From positions 310,001 to 374,000 of the forward strand of contig NZ_JAGUCO010000001.1 in assembly GCF_018271995.1 (NCBI RefSeq): DNA of 64,000 nt, in the 5' to 3' direction. Under the pieces are notes generated by a model, which worked only from the letters and a program-made list of their open reading frames with translations, was not told where the DNA came from and made no database searches. Below are positions 24,418 through 33,386 of the stretch, one piece after another. A program made the translations under genes and the position numbers. The DNA comes from Carboxylicivirga linearis. Lineage in GTDB: Bacteria > Bacteroidota > Bacteroidia > Bacteroidales > Marinilabiliaceae. Each line of letters opens with the position of its first letter. Within the stretch, counting starts at the first letter, position 1.

Positions 24418-27400
24418 TTACTTTTTGAAGAGTTTTAATTCTCCCAGATAATCTAAAGATTTCTTTAACCAATCAAAGTATAACGCAATATACATAACAA
24501 TGGTCAATAACCAAACGATGGAAATATTAAACCATAGTGTATCGAAATATTTACCTGCAAAATGTTTTTGTGGGGCAAAAAAGTGAGTTCTGAAGTCTAA
24601 AATATTCTCAGGTTCAGGCATTTGGTAAATTGGGTCCACAACCTGTACTAGTTTATTGCCATCTCTCAAGATTTTATTCTTATCAAAGGTTTTTCGAACA
24701 ATATCGGCAATACTTTCATTCATGTAATCGTCTTTTATGCGATTGAATTTTTCCTTATTGTTCTTCAGATTTTGAGTAATGAATAAATCAATTTTATTAT
24801 TGGCCTCAAAAAACTGACTGCTATAATGGCTTTTAAGAGTTTTTAGATATGTTTCTACCTCTGATGCCAATTCAGGAGTAAAGCCTTGTGGATTTATTTG
24901 ATCTAATTTATCAAATCCTATTGTTGGAACTCGTTTTAGTTCTTTGGATATTTCGTTGTGTAAAAGGTCTAAATCGGCAATAAAGGCTTTGTCTTCGTTG
25001 TCTGATGATAATTGAAAATGCTGTCTGCAATTGTTTAGTATTTCCTCTAATTCAGGAATGTAATAAACCTGTTTAAAGTCCGATTTACTATTTACTAATT
25101 CAGTATCAAAAATATTTTTTCTGTAGTTGTTGTGCTTGTATTGATGTACCATTAAACCTTCATATATGTATCTTGAAGGCATTACTTCAGCAACTATTGG
25201 TACTTTGTCAATACTTGTAAAATCCTTATTTAATTTATCAAAAGTAAACATTGCGCCACCCAATACCATCTGAGGAATCATAACCAGTGGGATTAAGATG
25301 TATATAGTTACAATTGAATTAAATGAAGCAGACAAAATGAGGCCTAAAATATTAGCGAAGGCTGAGATAGAAAATAGTGCCAGCCAAAACTCAAATGTCA
25401 TCCCTTTGATACCTAGAATAAAGTTACCAACTACCACAAATAGTACCATTTGAATAGCCGAAATTGTAAATAGGATCAAGATTTTGGAAACCAGATAACT
25501 CGATCGGCTTAGATTCAAGAACGACTCTCGCTTAAGAATTTTAGCATCCTTAAATATTTCTTCCGCACTCACAATCAAACCAAAAAACAGCGCAACAATA
25601 ATTCCCATGAAAAAATAGGGAGGTATATTGTCGTTTTCTCGAAAGATATAAACGTTCGATTCCGGATCTACAATGTAATGAATTAGGTATGCCAGTATAA
25701 ATCCTAATAAAGGAGCTTCCAATAAATTCAGTAAAATATATTGTTTGTTACTAACCTTCGCAAAGAAGTCTCTGATGGTATATATCTTAAACTGATTAAG
25801 CCATGAAGGAATATTCAATGATTTTGGAGGAGCTGAATTTACCTGATCTACCGTTGGTATCTCAATATTCTCTTTGTAATGCTCATGCCACTCTTCCGGT
25901 TTTGTTTTTCGCTTATTGGTGTAATTTCCGTATTCATCAATAACATTGGCGTCAATAATATTGAAGATTTGTTCTGGATTTAAATTACCACAAACAGCAC
26001 ATTCTCCTTGATCACTATTGATTTGCGCATCTAGGCGTTTAAAGTAGATAAGCGATTCGCTTGGGTTACCATAGAATACAGGATAGCCACCTGTGTCTAG
26101 AATATACATCTTATCAAACATCTTATAGATGTCGGATGATGGCTGATGAATAACTACAAAAATGAGTTTGCCTTTAAGTGCCAACTCACGAAGTAGGTTC
26201 ATCACATTCTCAGAGTCACGTGAAGAAAGACCGGATGTTGGTTCGTCAACAAACAATATTCCCGGTTCTCGAATTAATTCCAGAGCAATATTTAGCCTTT
26301 TTCGTTGACCACCACTTATCATTTTATTCAAGGGCGAACCTACCTTAAGATGGCGACGTTCATATAAACCCAGATTGATAAGCGTATTGTCAACCAACTC
26401 CTTTATCTCATCTTCTTTTTTATCTTTAAAACAGAGTTTGGCATTGTAGTATAGGTTATCAAAAACAGATAACTCTTCAATTAGAAGATCATCTTGTGGA
26501 ATATAACCAATAACACCTTCAACATTATCTCTGTCTTTATGAAGGTTGTATCCGTTAATCAAGACTTCACCTTCAGTAGGAGATTCAATACCAGAAAGTA
26601 CATTAAGCAGAGTGGTTTTACCAGCTCCACTTGCTCCCATTATTCCGATTAACTTCCCTTGTTCCTCTGAGATGTTAACATCGCGTAGACCAATTCCACC
26701 TGATTTAAACTGATACTTAACATCTTTAACTTCATATGAAATTTTAGAACCTGTAGAATCAGATAGAAAGTGCGAAACCACATCGGTATAGTATACCGGA
26801 GGTCCTTTGGGAAGTTTAATGAAACTACCTTTAGAAAATAGGTAGATTCTACGGTTACTAATCAGCAAGCTATTCAAAAATATTTCTTGCTGACCAGTAT
26901 ATCTTAGGAAGTATAATCCAGCACTTTTAATCCTTAGAATAATTACATTACCATCAAGTGTTCCGCACTGAATATGTTTGGCATTTGTAAAATTCTGCTC
27001 ACTGTCATTAACAATCATTGTATTTGCCAAATCTAGCTTTGACAGATCGTCGTTGACAGTGTAGGATTCAATTGCATCTATTTCTTCCTTTGGTAGTTTA
27101 AAAACATCTGCAACAGTGTTGATAATAGCCATCCGTTGGTCAGTGAACTTACGGTCGGCGTTTACCAATTCGTACAAACGTAAAAGAACAACTACCTTCT
27201 GTTCTTTATTTAGTTTCTTATTAATCTTTTTACATATCCCCAGAATCTTCACAGAATCCTTCATAGAGGTTAGTTTGACCTTGCCTTCTGGCTCGTCCTT
27301 ACCTAACTTCGAATCCTTTGAAAACTTTAAAAAAAGAGAGAAATATTCCTCTACAGCATCTGAACTCAGCTGTTGCTTTAGAAATGTTTTTACATATTCA

Positions 27401-27483
27401 GTCTCATTCGCTTCAACTCCGCCATCTTGTTTGGCAATCAAACCAAACAATTGCATCAGTGCTCTTAGAATTTCTTCACTCAT
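24418..27483 (-). CDS. TerB-like domain fused to an ABCG-type ABC transporter
   Basis: The 1021-residue fusion begins with a helical region (1-140) with two acidic, TerB-like segments (KQDGGVEANE and VNADRKFTDQ). A beta-rich stretch (about 165-250) follows that may be FHA-like, but I cannot confirm binding residues. The ABC domain has Walker A GASGAGKT (283-290), signature ISGGQRK (389-395), Walker B ILFVDE (409-414) and the H-loop VIHQPSSD. Five helices, a long extracytoplasmic loop of about 160 residues and a last helix near the C-terminus give the ABCG (ABC2) layout. It starts at ATG 27483, 31 bases after the SiaC-like gene. Substrate unknown. Confidence 0.88.
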   Translation of the reverse strand: MSEEILRALMQLFGLIAKQDGGVEANETEYVKTFLKQQLSSDAVEEYFSLFLKFSKDSKLGKDEPEGKVKLTSMKDSVKILGICKKINKKLNKEQKVVVLLRLYELVNADRKFTDQRMAIINTVADVFKLPKEEIDAIESYTVNDDLSKLDLANTMIVNDSEQNFTNAKHIQCGTLDGNVIILRIKSAGLYFLRYTGQQEIFLNSLLISNRRIYLFSKGSFIKLPKGPPVYYTDVVSHFLSDSTGSKISYEVKDVKYQFKSGGIGLRDVNISEEQGKLIGIMGASGAGKTTLLNVLSGIESPTEGEVLINGYNLHKDRDNVEGVIGYIPQDDLLIEELSVFDNLYYNAKLCFKDKKEDEIKELVDNTLINLGLYERRHLKVGSPLNKMISGGQRKRLNIALELIREPGILFVDEPTSGLSSRDSENVMNLLRELALKGKLIFVVIHQPSSDIYKMFDKMYILDTGGYPVFYGNPSESLIYFKRLDAQINSDQGECAVCGNLNPEQIFNIIDANVIDEYGNYTNKRKTKPEEWHEHYKENIEIPTVDQVNSAPPKSLNIPSWLNQFKIYTIRDFFAKVSNKQYILLNLLEAPLLGFILAYLIHYIVDPESNVYIFRENDNIPPYFFMGIIVALFFGLIVSAEEIFKDAKILKRESFLNLSRSSYLVSKILILFTISAIQMVLFVVVGNFILGIKGMTFEFWLALFSISAFANILGLILSASFNSIVTIYILIPLVMIPQMVLGGAMFTFDKLNKDFTSIDKVPIVAEVMPSRYIYEGLMVHQYKHNNYRKNIFDTELVNSKSDFKQVYYIPELEEILNNCRQHFQLSSDNEDKAFIADLDLLHNEISKELKRVPTIGFDKLDQINPQGFTPELASEVETYLKTLKSHYSSQFFEANNKIDLFITQNLKNNKEKFNRIKDDYMNESIADIVRKTFDKNKILRDGNKLVQVVDPIYQMPEPENILDFRTHFFAPQKHFAGKYFDTLWFNISIVWLLTIVMYIALYFDWLKKSLDYLGELKLFKK

Positions 27484-27514
27484 TGTTTAAATGTAGGGGT
27501 GTTTTGTTTTTTAA

Positions 27515-27895
27515 TTAGTCGGTGTAAGCAATGTATTCAAATGGAATTTCAACGATGTCAGCATATTCCTCACCAGCTTCCAACATATCTTCTTCCTCTT
27601 CGTGGTAATGCCAGTTGATTAATACTTCATGACCATTTTCAACAATTTCTTCAAATTTTAAAAGTATATCAAGGATAACTTTCGAAGAAGCTGTATTGAA
27701 ATATTCTAATTTAAAATTAAATTCAGTTTTTTCACATGGAGCTTCTGCATATGAATCAATCCATTCAAGAATAGGTTCATAGAACATATTTACATCCTCT
27801 GGAAGAGATCGGCCTGAAATTTCAAATTTAGCGTTGTCTTTATCAAGAATTACATTGGGGGTATCATCAGTCCCCTTAATGTTTATAAGTTCCAT
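27515..27895 (-). CDS. SiaC-family regulatory phosphoprotein (DUF1987)
   Basis: The 126-residue acidic protein matches the SiaC family. In Pseudomonas, SiaC is a threonine-phosphorylated switch protein set by kinase SiaB and phosphatase SiaA, and it acts on diguanylate cyclase SiaD. The phospho-site context is visible here as YFNTASSK with the threonine at residue 68. The gene lies 11 bases after the SiaB-like kinase and 31 bases before the transporter. No SiaA-type PP2C or SiaD-type GGDEF gene is in the window, so the output differs from the Pseudomonas system; the transporter is the obvious candidate. Confidence 0.88.
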   Translation of the reverse strand: MELINIKGTDDTPNVILDKDNAKFEISGRSLPEDVNMFYEPILEWIDSYAEAPCEKTEFNFKLEYFNTASSKVILDILLKFEEIVENGHEVLINWHYHEEEEDMLEAGEEYADIVEIPFEYIAYTD

Positions 27896-27906
27896 ATATG
27901 TATTAT

Positions 27907-28476
27907 TTAAGTACGTTTAATAGTTGATGTTAAAATAAAAAAGCTAACTTCTTCATTCAGCTCTTTGAACTGAAATCCAAGTTTACTACCTGTTTTCTTG
28001 GCGATATCGATAAATCCTAAACCGGCACCTCCTTTTTCAGAAATTCGGCCTTCACGCATTTGTTGTTTGTAAAGGTCTGATAACCCCTTTTTATCAAGGC
28101 TGTTTACGTGCTCAAGATTTTTCTTTAAGTCATCTACTTTTTCGTTTTTGATGACGTTGCCGGTAATGATGTTATAGCTTTCTTCACCATGACTAACCAT
28201 TACGATTCCTCTTCGATCTTCATCTTCATCAGATAATGAATCGGCATGTTTACTAATGTTCTGAAGGCATTCCACCATAACATTAAATACTTTGCGCTGA
28301 ACAGTGTTCGACTCTTCAGATTTTGCCAGATTTTTTTCTGTTAATGATGTGAAGGTTTTCGTAATTTCTTGAGTCACTTCACCTTCGTAAACCAAATTAA
28401 TCTCATTGGTTTTCATGCTTTTGTACATCTGGTAGGCAAAGTCCAGAAAACCTTGATTTTCACTTTTTTTATCCAT
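27907..28476 (-). CDS. SiaB-family protein kinase (GHKL-like fold, DUF6272)
   Basis: The 189-residue soluble protein has GHKL ATPase features: an N-box-like ECLQNISKHAD (N73) and a glycine-rich lid GGAGLGFIDIA (149-159). The family includes Pseudomonas SiaB, which phosphorylates SiaC on threonine. It is the first gene of a four-gene unit, siaB-siaC-transporter-lipoprotein, preceded by a strong promoter at 28542-28572. It has no sensor domain, so an upstream signal or the phosphatase partner must come from elsewhere. Anti-sigma-like kinases share the fold, but the SiaC neighbour supports this assignment. Confidence 0.86.
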   Translation of the reverse strand: MDKKSENQGFLDFAYQMYKSMKTNEINLVYEGEVTQEITKTFTSLTEKNLAKSEESNTVQRKVFNVMVECLQNISKHADSLSDEDEDRRGIVMVSHGEESYNIITGNVIKNEKVDDLKKNLEHVNSLDKKGLSDLYKQQMREGRISEKGGAGLGFIDIAKKTGSKLGFQFKELNEEVSFFILTSTIKRT

Positions 28477-28838
28477 GTCTACATGTGTATTATACTGTCT
28501 ATAAAGGTTCTTAATTCTACCTATGCTTTACCTCTCAAAAGCAAAAATAGAAAGAACCATATATATACCCAATCATTCATTTCTAATATTAGCATTTAAA
28601 TATGCTAATAATTTTCCGATTAAATGGTGAAATTTGGGGTTTAAGTCCAAAATATCAACCTATTGCGTTCGTTGCTACATAAAAATATGTAGGTATCGAA
28701 TTGCTCTTACGGGAAAAATGATGAATAGTTCGATCTTTTTCGGCTATTATAAGGGTTTTAAGGGTAAAAGTATGGTTTTCGGGGTTGAAATTTTTCTTTC
28801 CGCATTAATACCTTTACTCTTATGTACTTAAATACAGA
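28477..28838. other. Intergenic region between the Sia-type operon and the TerB gene
   Basis: This 362-base stretch holds the promoter at 28542-28572. The remainder (about 28580-28830) shows no credible gene: a 65-codon plus-strand frame at 28634-28831 needs a TTG start, is rich in rare combinations and has no family features. A short palindrome at 28835-28850 overlaps the TerB stop codon and could be a weak terminator for that minus-strand unit. Confidence 0.5.
28542..28572 (-). promoter_or_regulatory. Promoter of the siaB-siaC-transporter operon
   Basis: On the minus strand TTG (28570-28572) and TATTTTTG (28542-28549) are spaced by 20 bases, close to the Bacteroidota consensus, about 65 bases before the siaB-like ATG. 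Confidence 0.65.
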
Positions 28839-29213
28839 TTATTCAATCTGTTTAATGTCTTTTTTAAATCGATCTGTTAATTCATGAATAAAACGATCGA
28901 TCACTTTTTGTTCATCCTCATTGATGCCGTTGCTCGAATGCGCTACTTCTTCCATCACATCTACCATCATTTGGTATTCAGGATCAGGTCCGTTGTCCTG
29001 GCAGATGTTTAAAACCTTTTGATACAAATCTTCCACATTGCTCTGATGTAGCCGTTCGTAATCAAACGACCATTCTATATCTTTACCTGCCGGATGTTTT
29101 TGCAAAGCATTGTGCAAAACTTCAATTTCTTCAGGTTGAATAATGCCGTCTGCCATTGCCACCACATAAAGCATTTCACCAAATGCATCGTAAAGTCTGC
29201 TTTTAACACTCAT
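28839..29213 (-). CDS. TerB-like domain protein
   Basis: The 124-residue all-helical cytoplasmic protein has the TerB signature in MADGIIQPEEIEVL and a mirrored acidic helix pair GINEDEQKVIDRF. TerB-like domains occur in tellurite operons but also stand-alone or fused as metal-binding adaptor modules. No other ter gene is present, so tellurite resistance is not implied. It follows the isoaspartyl peptidase gene by 12 bases. Its upstream neighbourhood relation to a transporter that itself carries a TerB-like domain is notable. Start ATG 29213. Confidence 0.82.
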   Translation of the reverse strand: MSVKSRLYDAFGEMLYVVAMADGIIQPEEIEVLHNALQKHPAGKDIEWSFDYERLHQSNVEDLYQKVLNICQDNGPDPEYQMMVDVMEEVAHSSNGINEDEQKVIDRFIHELTDRFKKDIKQIE

Positions 29214-29225
29214 AATTTTTTAATA

Positions 29226-30191
29226 TTAGTCTTTAAAAATAGCTACTCCTTTTTCACCTTTAGAATTGGCCCAAGCTCTAAACATACCGGAGGAATTCAT
29301 CTCCAATACCAGATTTCCTTTTTGATCTACTGCTATCACTCCGCCATTACCAGCTTTACTGTTAAGTTTACCATTTACAACAAGGTTTGCAGCTTTGGCA
29401 AGACTTAATTCTTTGTATTCCATCAAGGCCGAAATATCGTGAGCCACCGTATAACGAATAAAATATTCACCATGGCCGGTTGCTGAAACGGCACACGTTT
29501 TATTATTGGCGTATGTTCCAGCACCAATAATCGGCACATCTCCAACTCTGCCATATCTTTTGTTGGTCATGCCGCCAGTTGATGTGGCGGCAGCCAGATT
29601 TCCTTCTACATCCATAACCACGCAGCCTACTGTTCCGTTTTTTTCTGATTTTTGCAGAACACGTTGCAGGCTTTTCCATCTTTTATCAGTATAAAAGTAA
29701 CTACTGTCAACTATTTCAATGCCATTTTCAGCAGCAAACTTGGAGGCTCCTTTTCCAACCATCATAACATGAGGTGATTGATCCATTACTGCCCGGGCAG
29801 CCCTAATAGGATTTTTAATATCTCCCACTCCCGCAATGGTTCCAGCATTCAAATTTCTACCGTCCATGATGGCTGCATCTAATTCATTTCTTCCATTGTG
29901 CGTAAATACAGCTCCTTTACCGGCATTAAAAAGAGGGTTGTCTTCAAGTACAGTTACTACCTTCTCAACTACATCTACTGCTTTTGCTCCTTCTTGCAGC
30001 ATTGATGATCCTGTTTCAAGGGCTTCTTGTAAAGCATGGTTATATTCTTGAACTAGCTTTTCATCAATTAAATCTCTCGTAATATTTCCAGCTCCTCCAT
30101 GTATTGCAATTGCCCATTTAGTTTTTTCTACTTTGGGTCCGCAAGACAACAGCAAAGTTAAAAAGAGAAGAAGTAACGAATATTTAGCCAT
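29226..30191 (-). CDS. Isoaspartyl peptidase/L-asparaginase (Ntn hydrolase), lipoprotein
   Basis: The 321-residue plant-type asparaginase is autocleaved to expose a catalytic threonine. T187 in NGTVGC is the expected nucleophile, HGGAGN (31-36) lies in the alpha subunit, and GTYANN and ATGHGEYFIR follow in the beta subunit. It removes isoaspartyl residues from peptides or hydrolyses asparagine. A signal peptide ending in LLSC (Cys17) makes it a lipoprotein, unlike the cytoplasmic E. coli enzyme, so it should act on exported or scavenged peptides. It is the first gene of a two-gene unit with the TerB protein. Start ATG 30191. Confidence 0.9.
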   Translation of the reverse strand: MAKYSLLLLFLTLLLSCGPKVEKTKWAIAIHGGAGNITRDLIDEKLVQEYNHALQEALETGSSMLQEGAKAVDVVEKVVTVLEDNPLFNAGKGAVFTHNGRNELDAAIMDGRNLNAGTIAGVGDIKNPIRAARAVMDQSPHVMMVGKGASKFAAENGIEIVDSSYFYTDKRWKSLQRVLQKSEKNGTVGCVVMDVEGNLAAATSTGGMTNKRYGRVGDVPIIGAGTYANNKTCAVSATGHGEYFIRYTVAHDISALMEYKELSLAKAANLVVNGKLNSKAGNGGVIAVDQKGNLVLEMNSSGMFRAWANSKGEKGVAIFKD

Positions 30192-30222
30192 AATAAAATA
30201 GGATTGTATTTTTAGGTAGTAT

Positions 30223-30230
30223 CAAAAATA
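30223..30230 (-). promoter_or_regulatory. -7 box for the asparaginase-TerB unit
   Basis: The minus strand reads TATTTTTG, an exact TAnnTTTG, 31 bases before the ATG. No clear -33 TTG at the proper spacing. Confidence 0.42.
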
Positions 30231-30364
30231 GTAAATTACGCTGTTGATTAAAGAAAAAATTGATTCCGGTTTATTCCATTCGAAACTTATAATTAACCTA
30301 TTCGTTCATAAATTCACAAGATAGAAAGATATAAAAAATATTTTTACAATATAAATCAGTAATA

Positions 30365-31099
30365 ATGAATACGATCCAGTTCCTAAATCTTGTTTTGATT
30401 GTATTAGCTGCCTCTTTTGGATTAAGTTATTTCTGGAGTTTTTATACCCATAAATTATTTAAACCTTTTGTTTGGCTAGATGATCAAAAAAAGGATTTGC
30501 TAACTAAACTGACTTTAAAACAGGAAAAAGCAGATAAAGATAAAATTCGTTTTTACAGTCATTGGTTACAATTAAAGCGAATTAAAGCGAAAAATATAGA
30601 AGGTGATTTAGCAGAATTAGGTGTTTATAAAGGCGAAACTGCTAAGTTGATTCATCATATGATGCCAGATAGGGCGCTATATTTATTTGATAGTTTTAGT
30701 GGGTTACCCAAACAAGTAATCAGAGAAGATTGTGATGGTACAGTACGACCTCAGACAGTAAAGTTTGATAATACAACACCCGGTGAAGTGCTTCAATACA
30801 TTGGAGGAAATCAAAATGTTGAAATAAAAGAAGGTGTTTTCCCAGAAACAGCAATAGGTTTAGAAAATAATAAGTTTGCTTTCGTACATATTGATGCCGA
30901 TTTATATCAATCAACAGTCGACGCCTTACATTTCTTTTATCAACGTCTTACTCCTGAAGGTTGTATTATTGTACACGATTATAACCACAATTGGGAAGGG
31001 GTTAAGAAAGCTGTTGATGAATTTGAAGCCACTATCCCTGAGTGTTTTATTGCATTGCCTGATATGTATGGCTCAGTTGTATTAATTAAAAACAAATAA
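30365..31099 (+). CDS. TylF/MycF-family methyltransferase with N-terminal membrane anchor
   Basis: The 244 residues begin with a membrane helix (about 8-27). A SAM-dependent O-methyltransferase fold follows: the SAM-loop motif LAELGVYKGETA, LFDSFSGLP, and the metal/catalytic residues in HIDADLYQST and IVHDYNHN. Characterised relatives methylate deoxysugars on macrolides. In Bacteroidota similar enzymes often modify surface glycans, so the anchored form could act on a lipid-linked sugar at the inner face of the membrane. That target is inference. The patatin gene follows after 6 bases on the same strand. Confidence 0.82.
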   Translation: MNTIQFLNLVLIVLAASFGLSYFWSFYTHKLFKPFVWLDDQKKDLLTKLTLKQEKADKDKIRFYSHWLQLKRIKAKNIEGDLAELGVYKGETAKLIHHMMPDRALYLFDSFSGLPKQVIREDCDGTVRPQTVKFDNTTPGEVLQYIGGNQNVEIKEGVFPETAIGLENNKFAFVHIDADLYQSTVDALHFFYQRLTPEGCIIVHDYNHNWEGVKKAVDEFEATIPECFIALPDMYGSVVLIKNK

Positions 31100-31105
31100 A
31101 ATTAA

Positions 31106-33382
31106 ATGACCAAACCCTTTCTACTTATATTTTTCACATTGTTTTGCCTTCATTTATCAGGGCAAGAAAAGGAAACTGTTGCCACTCGCCCAAAAGTAGG
31201 TTTGGTACTTAGCGGAGGAGGAGCAAAAGGCTTGGCGCATATTGGCGTTATTAAAGTGCTGGAAGAAGCCGGAATTAAACCTGATTATATAAGTGGCACC
31301 AGTATGGGAAGTATAATTGGTGGTTTGTATGCTTGTGGTTATAGCCCGCAAGAAATGGACTCCATTGTAAGAAATATTGATTGGTCTGTTATTTTAAGTG
31401 ATATGGTGCCCCTAACCGATGTGGTGCCAATTGAAAAGGGTGACTATAATAGATTTCAATTGGAGTTTGATATTAGCAGGAACGGTTTACGAATGCCTTC
31501 TGGTATGGTTAGGGGACAACGAATATCAGAACTTCTTTCAGAACTTACCTGGCATGTATCAGATATCGAAAGTTTTGATGATCTCCCTATCCCCTACAGA
31601 TGTGTGGCTGCAGATTTAATCCGAGGCCAGACACATGTGTTTGATAGTGGCGATATGATGCTGGCTATGCGATCAAGTATGGCTATCCCAACTGTTTTTA
31701 CTCCTGTTTTACTCGACTCGATGTACCTTGTGGATGGTGGCGTTTTGGATAATTTTCCAGTTAAGACTGCTCTTAATATGGGTGCTGACATTATTATTGG
31801 TGTAAATGTGGGAAATGAGGATCTGCCAACGATGGAAGACTTAAACAGTATTACAAAAGTATTACTTAACTCGGCCATGATTGGAAGTAATCAGGCAGTA
31901 ATGGAATCTATTGGTAGCTGTCATTATCTGATTACTCCAAAGCTCGATCCATTCACAGCTTCCAGCTTCTTTGATGGTATTGCTATCATGGAAAGAGGAG
32001 AAACTGCAGCCCGGCTTCAATTTGATGCTTTTAAACAATTAGCCGATTCGTTAAATGCAATTTCACCAAATCCAACTCCGAATGAGATTAAAAAAGAAAG
32101 CAAAATACTGGTTAGTAAAATCAGTATACTTAATAGAAAGGATATCTCTAAAAGCTATTTCTATAGTAATCTTGGTTTTAGTGCTGGTGACTCTATTTCA
32201 GTAGATGATATTAACAGTGGTATGCGTCGGTTAATTGGAACACGCTTTTATGATAAGATAACTTACCAGATTGATAACGCAGACGGTGAATATCATTTAA
32301 TATTCAATACAACAGAAGCCACTAAGGCAAAAGCCAAGTTTTCGCTTCGGTACGATAATGAGCTAAAAGCGGGTATTGTTGCCAATGTTACTTTACGAAA
32401 CTTAGTTTCAAAAAACAGTCGTTTGAGTTTGACAACAGATATTTCAGAGGATCCAAGACTCTCAACCAACTTAATCACGTACCTGGGAGATAAGCAAAAG
32501 GTCGGCTATTTAACCGACTTTTATTTAGAAAGCACTCCTTTGCCCATTTATAGAGAAGATGCTAATAAATACGGAACATTTAACTACTATACAACGCGCG
32601 CATCATTGGGGGCCTCCTTTACCTTAAAGCGAAGATCGATGCTGGCCATTAAGGCGAACTGGAAAGAAGTAAGAATAACTGAGAGAAGTGGTATTCCTGA
32701 ACTTTTTGAATATGGGATAGAACGGTTCGGTAATGGATTTTTTAGAGCTCAGGCTCTGTTAGATGTTAACACCTTAAATAAGCGCTTTTTTGCTACTCAT
32801 GGTCATTTGATTAGAATTGGCATTAATTCAAATATAAAAAGTTACGAGTTATATAAAGGGTTGGAAGAAAATCGTGTTTTAGTTGAACCGTATATAAATG
32901 TTCCTTCTAAATTTTATTTATCAGGAACCGCAACCTTTCAACAGCATTTTCCTGTGTCAGAAGATATCCATTTTGCTACACAGTTAACAGGGGGGGGCTT
33001 CTTTCACGATGCACCATTTCTCGAGCAATTTTATATTGGAGGTAACATGTATAATCAGGGAGTGGAAGGTGTTTCTTTTGCCGGTTTGAATTTCAGAGAA
33101 AAAATCGTTGAGAATTTCTTGTTGGCCCGTTCAGAATTTAACTATAAGATTGGTAAGTTTCTTTTTGGTAATGTAACTGTAAATGCTATTTACGCCACTG
33201 ATTATGGAAATAGTCAGTTCAATTCAGCTAACTATGTTATGAATCCAGGTGAATTTATCCTGGGTGGAAGTGCCGGACTGGCTATCAACAGTGTAATTGG
33301 ACCAATAACTTTTGGTGTTGGAACGAATGCCTCAGATTATAAATTAAGAGGTTATTTAAGTATTGGTTATCCTTTTAAATAA
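31106..33382 (+). CDS. Patatin-like phospholipase fused to a BamA-type outer-membrane barrel
   Basis: The 758-residue exported protein has a signal peptide (about 1-19). The patatin domain shows the oxyanion loop GGGAKG, nucleophile S66 in GTSMG and the aspartate in VDGGVLDNFPV. A POTRA-like segment follows (about 330-400), and a C-terminal Omp85-type barrel contains the alternating strands and GYPFK end expected for barrel insertion. The layout equals PlpD-type type Vd proteins. The lipase may be released outside or act on the outer leaflet. It starts at ATG 31106 and ends at a good terminator. Its substrate is not known. Confidence 0.9.
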   Translation: MTKPFLLIFFTLFCLHLSGQEKETVATRPKVGLVLSGGGAKGLAHIGVIKVLEEAGIKPDYISGTSMGSIIGGLYACGYSPQEMDSIVRNIDWSVILSDMVPLTDVVPIEKGDYNRFQLEFDISRNGLRMPSGMVRGQRISELLSELTWHVSDIESFDDLPIPYRCVAADLIRGQTHVFDSGDMMLAMRSSMAIPTVFTPVLLDSMYLVDGGVLDNFPVKTALNMGADIIIGVNVGNEDLPTMEDLNSITKVLLNSAMIGSNQAVMESIGSCHYLITPKLDPFTASSFFDGIAIMERGETAARLQFDAFKQLADSLNAISPNPTPNEIKKESKILVSKISILNRKDISKSYFYSNLGFSAGDSISVDDINSGMRRLIGTRFYDKITYQIDNADGEYHLIFNTTEATKAKAKFSLRYDNELKAGIVANVTLRNLVSKNSRLSLTTDISEDPRLSTNLITYLGDKQKVGYLTDFYLESTPLPIYREDANKYGTFNYYTTRASLGASFTLKRRSMLAIKANWKEVRITERSGIPELFEYGIERFGNGFFRAQALLDVNTLNKRFFATHGHLIRIGINSNIKSYELYKGLEENRVLVEPYINVPSKFYLSGTATFQQHFPVSEDIHFATQLTGGGFFHDAPFLEQFYIGGNMYNQGVEGVSFAGLNFREKIVENFLLARSEFNYKIGKFLFGNVTVNAIYATDYGNSQFNSANYVMNPGEFILGGSAGLAINSVIGPITFGVGTNASDYKLRGYLSIGYPFK

Positions 33383-33386
33383 AAGA

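Noticed and set aside
23447-24472. A longer lipoprotein start at 24472
   Set aside because: It begins with TTG and would put 37 residues before the signal peptide. ATG 24361 gives a proper lipoprotein signal.
23447-28476. A c-di-GMP circuit like Pseudomonas SiaABCD
   Set aside because: No GGDEF, EAL or PP2C domain exists in the window, so only the SiaB-SiaC part is supported.
28634-28831. A 65-codon plus-strand frame between the Sia-type operon and the TerB gene
   Set aside because: It starts with TTG, has no plausible ribosome site, and its translation resembles no family. The region is better explained as promoter and spacer.
28839-29213. Tellurite-resistance operon
   Set aside because: Only a TerB domain is present. 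TerA, TerC, TerD and TerE are absent, and TerB-like domains are common adaptors.
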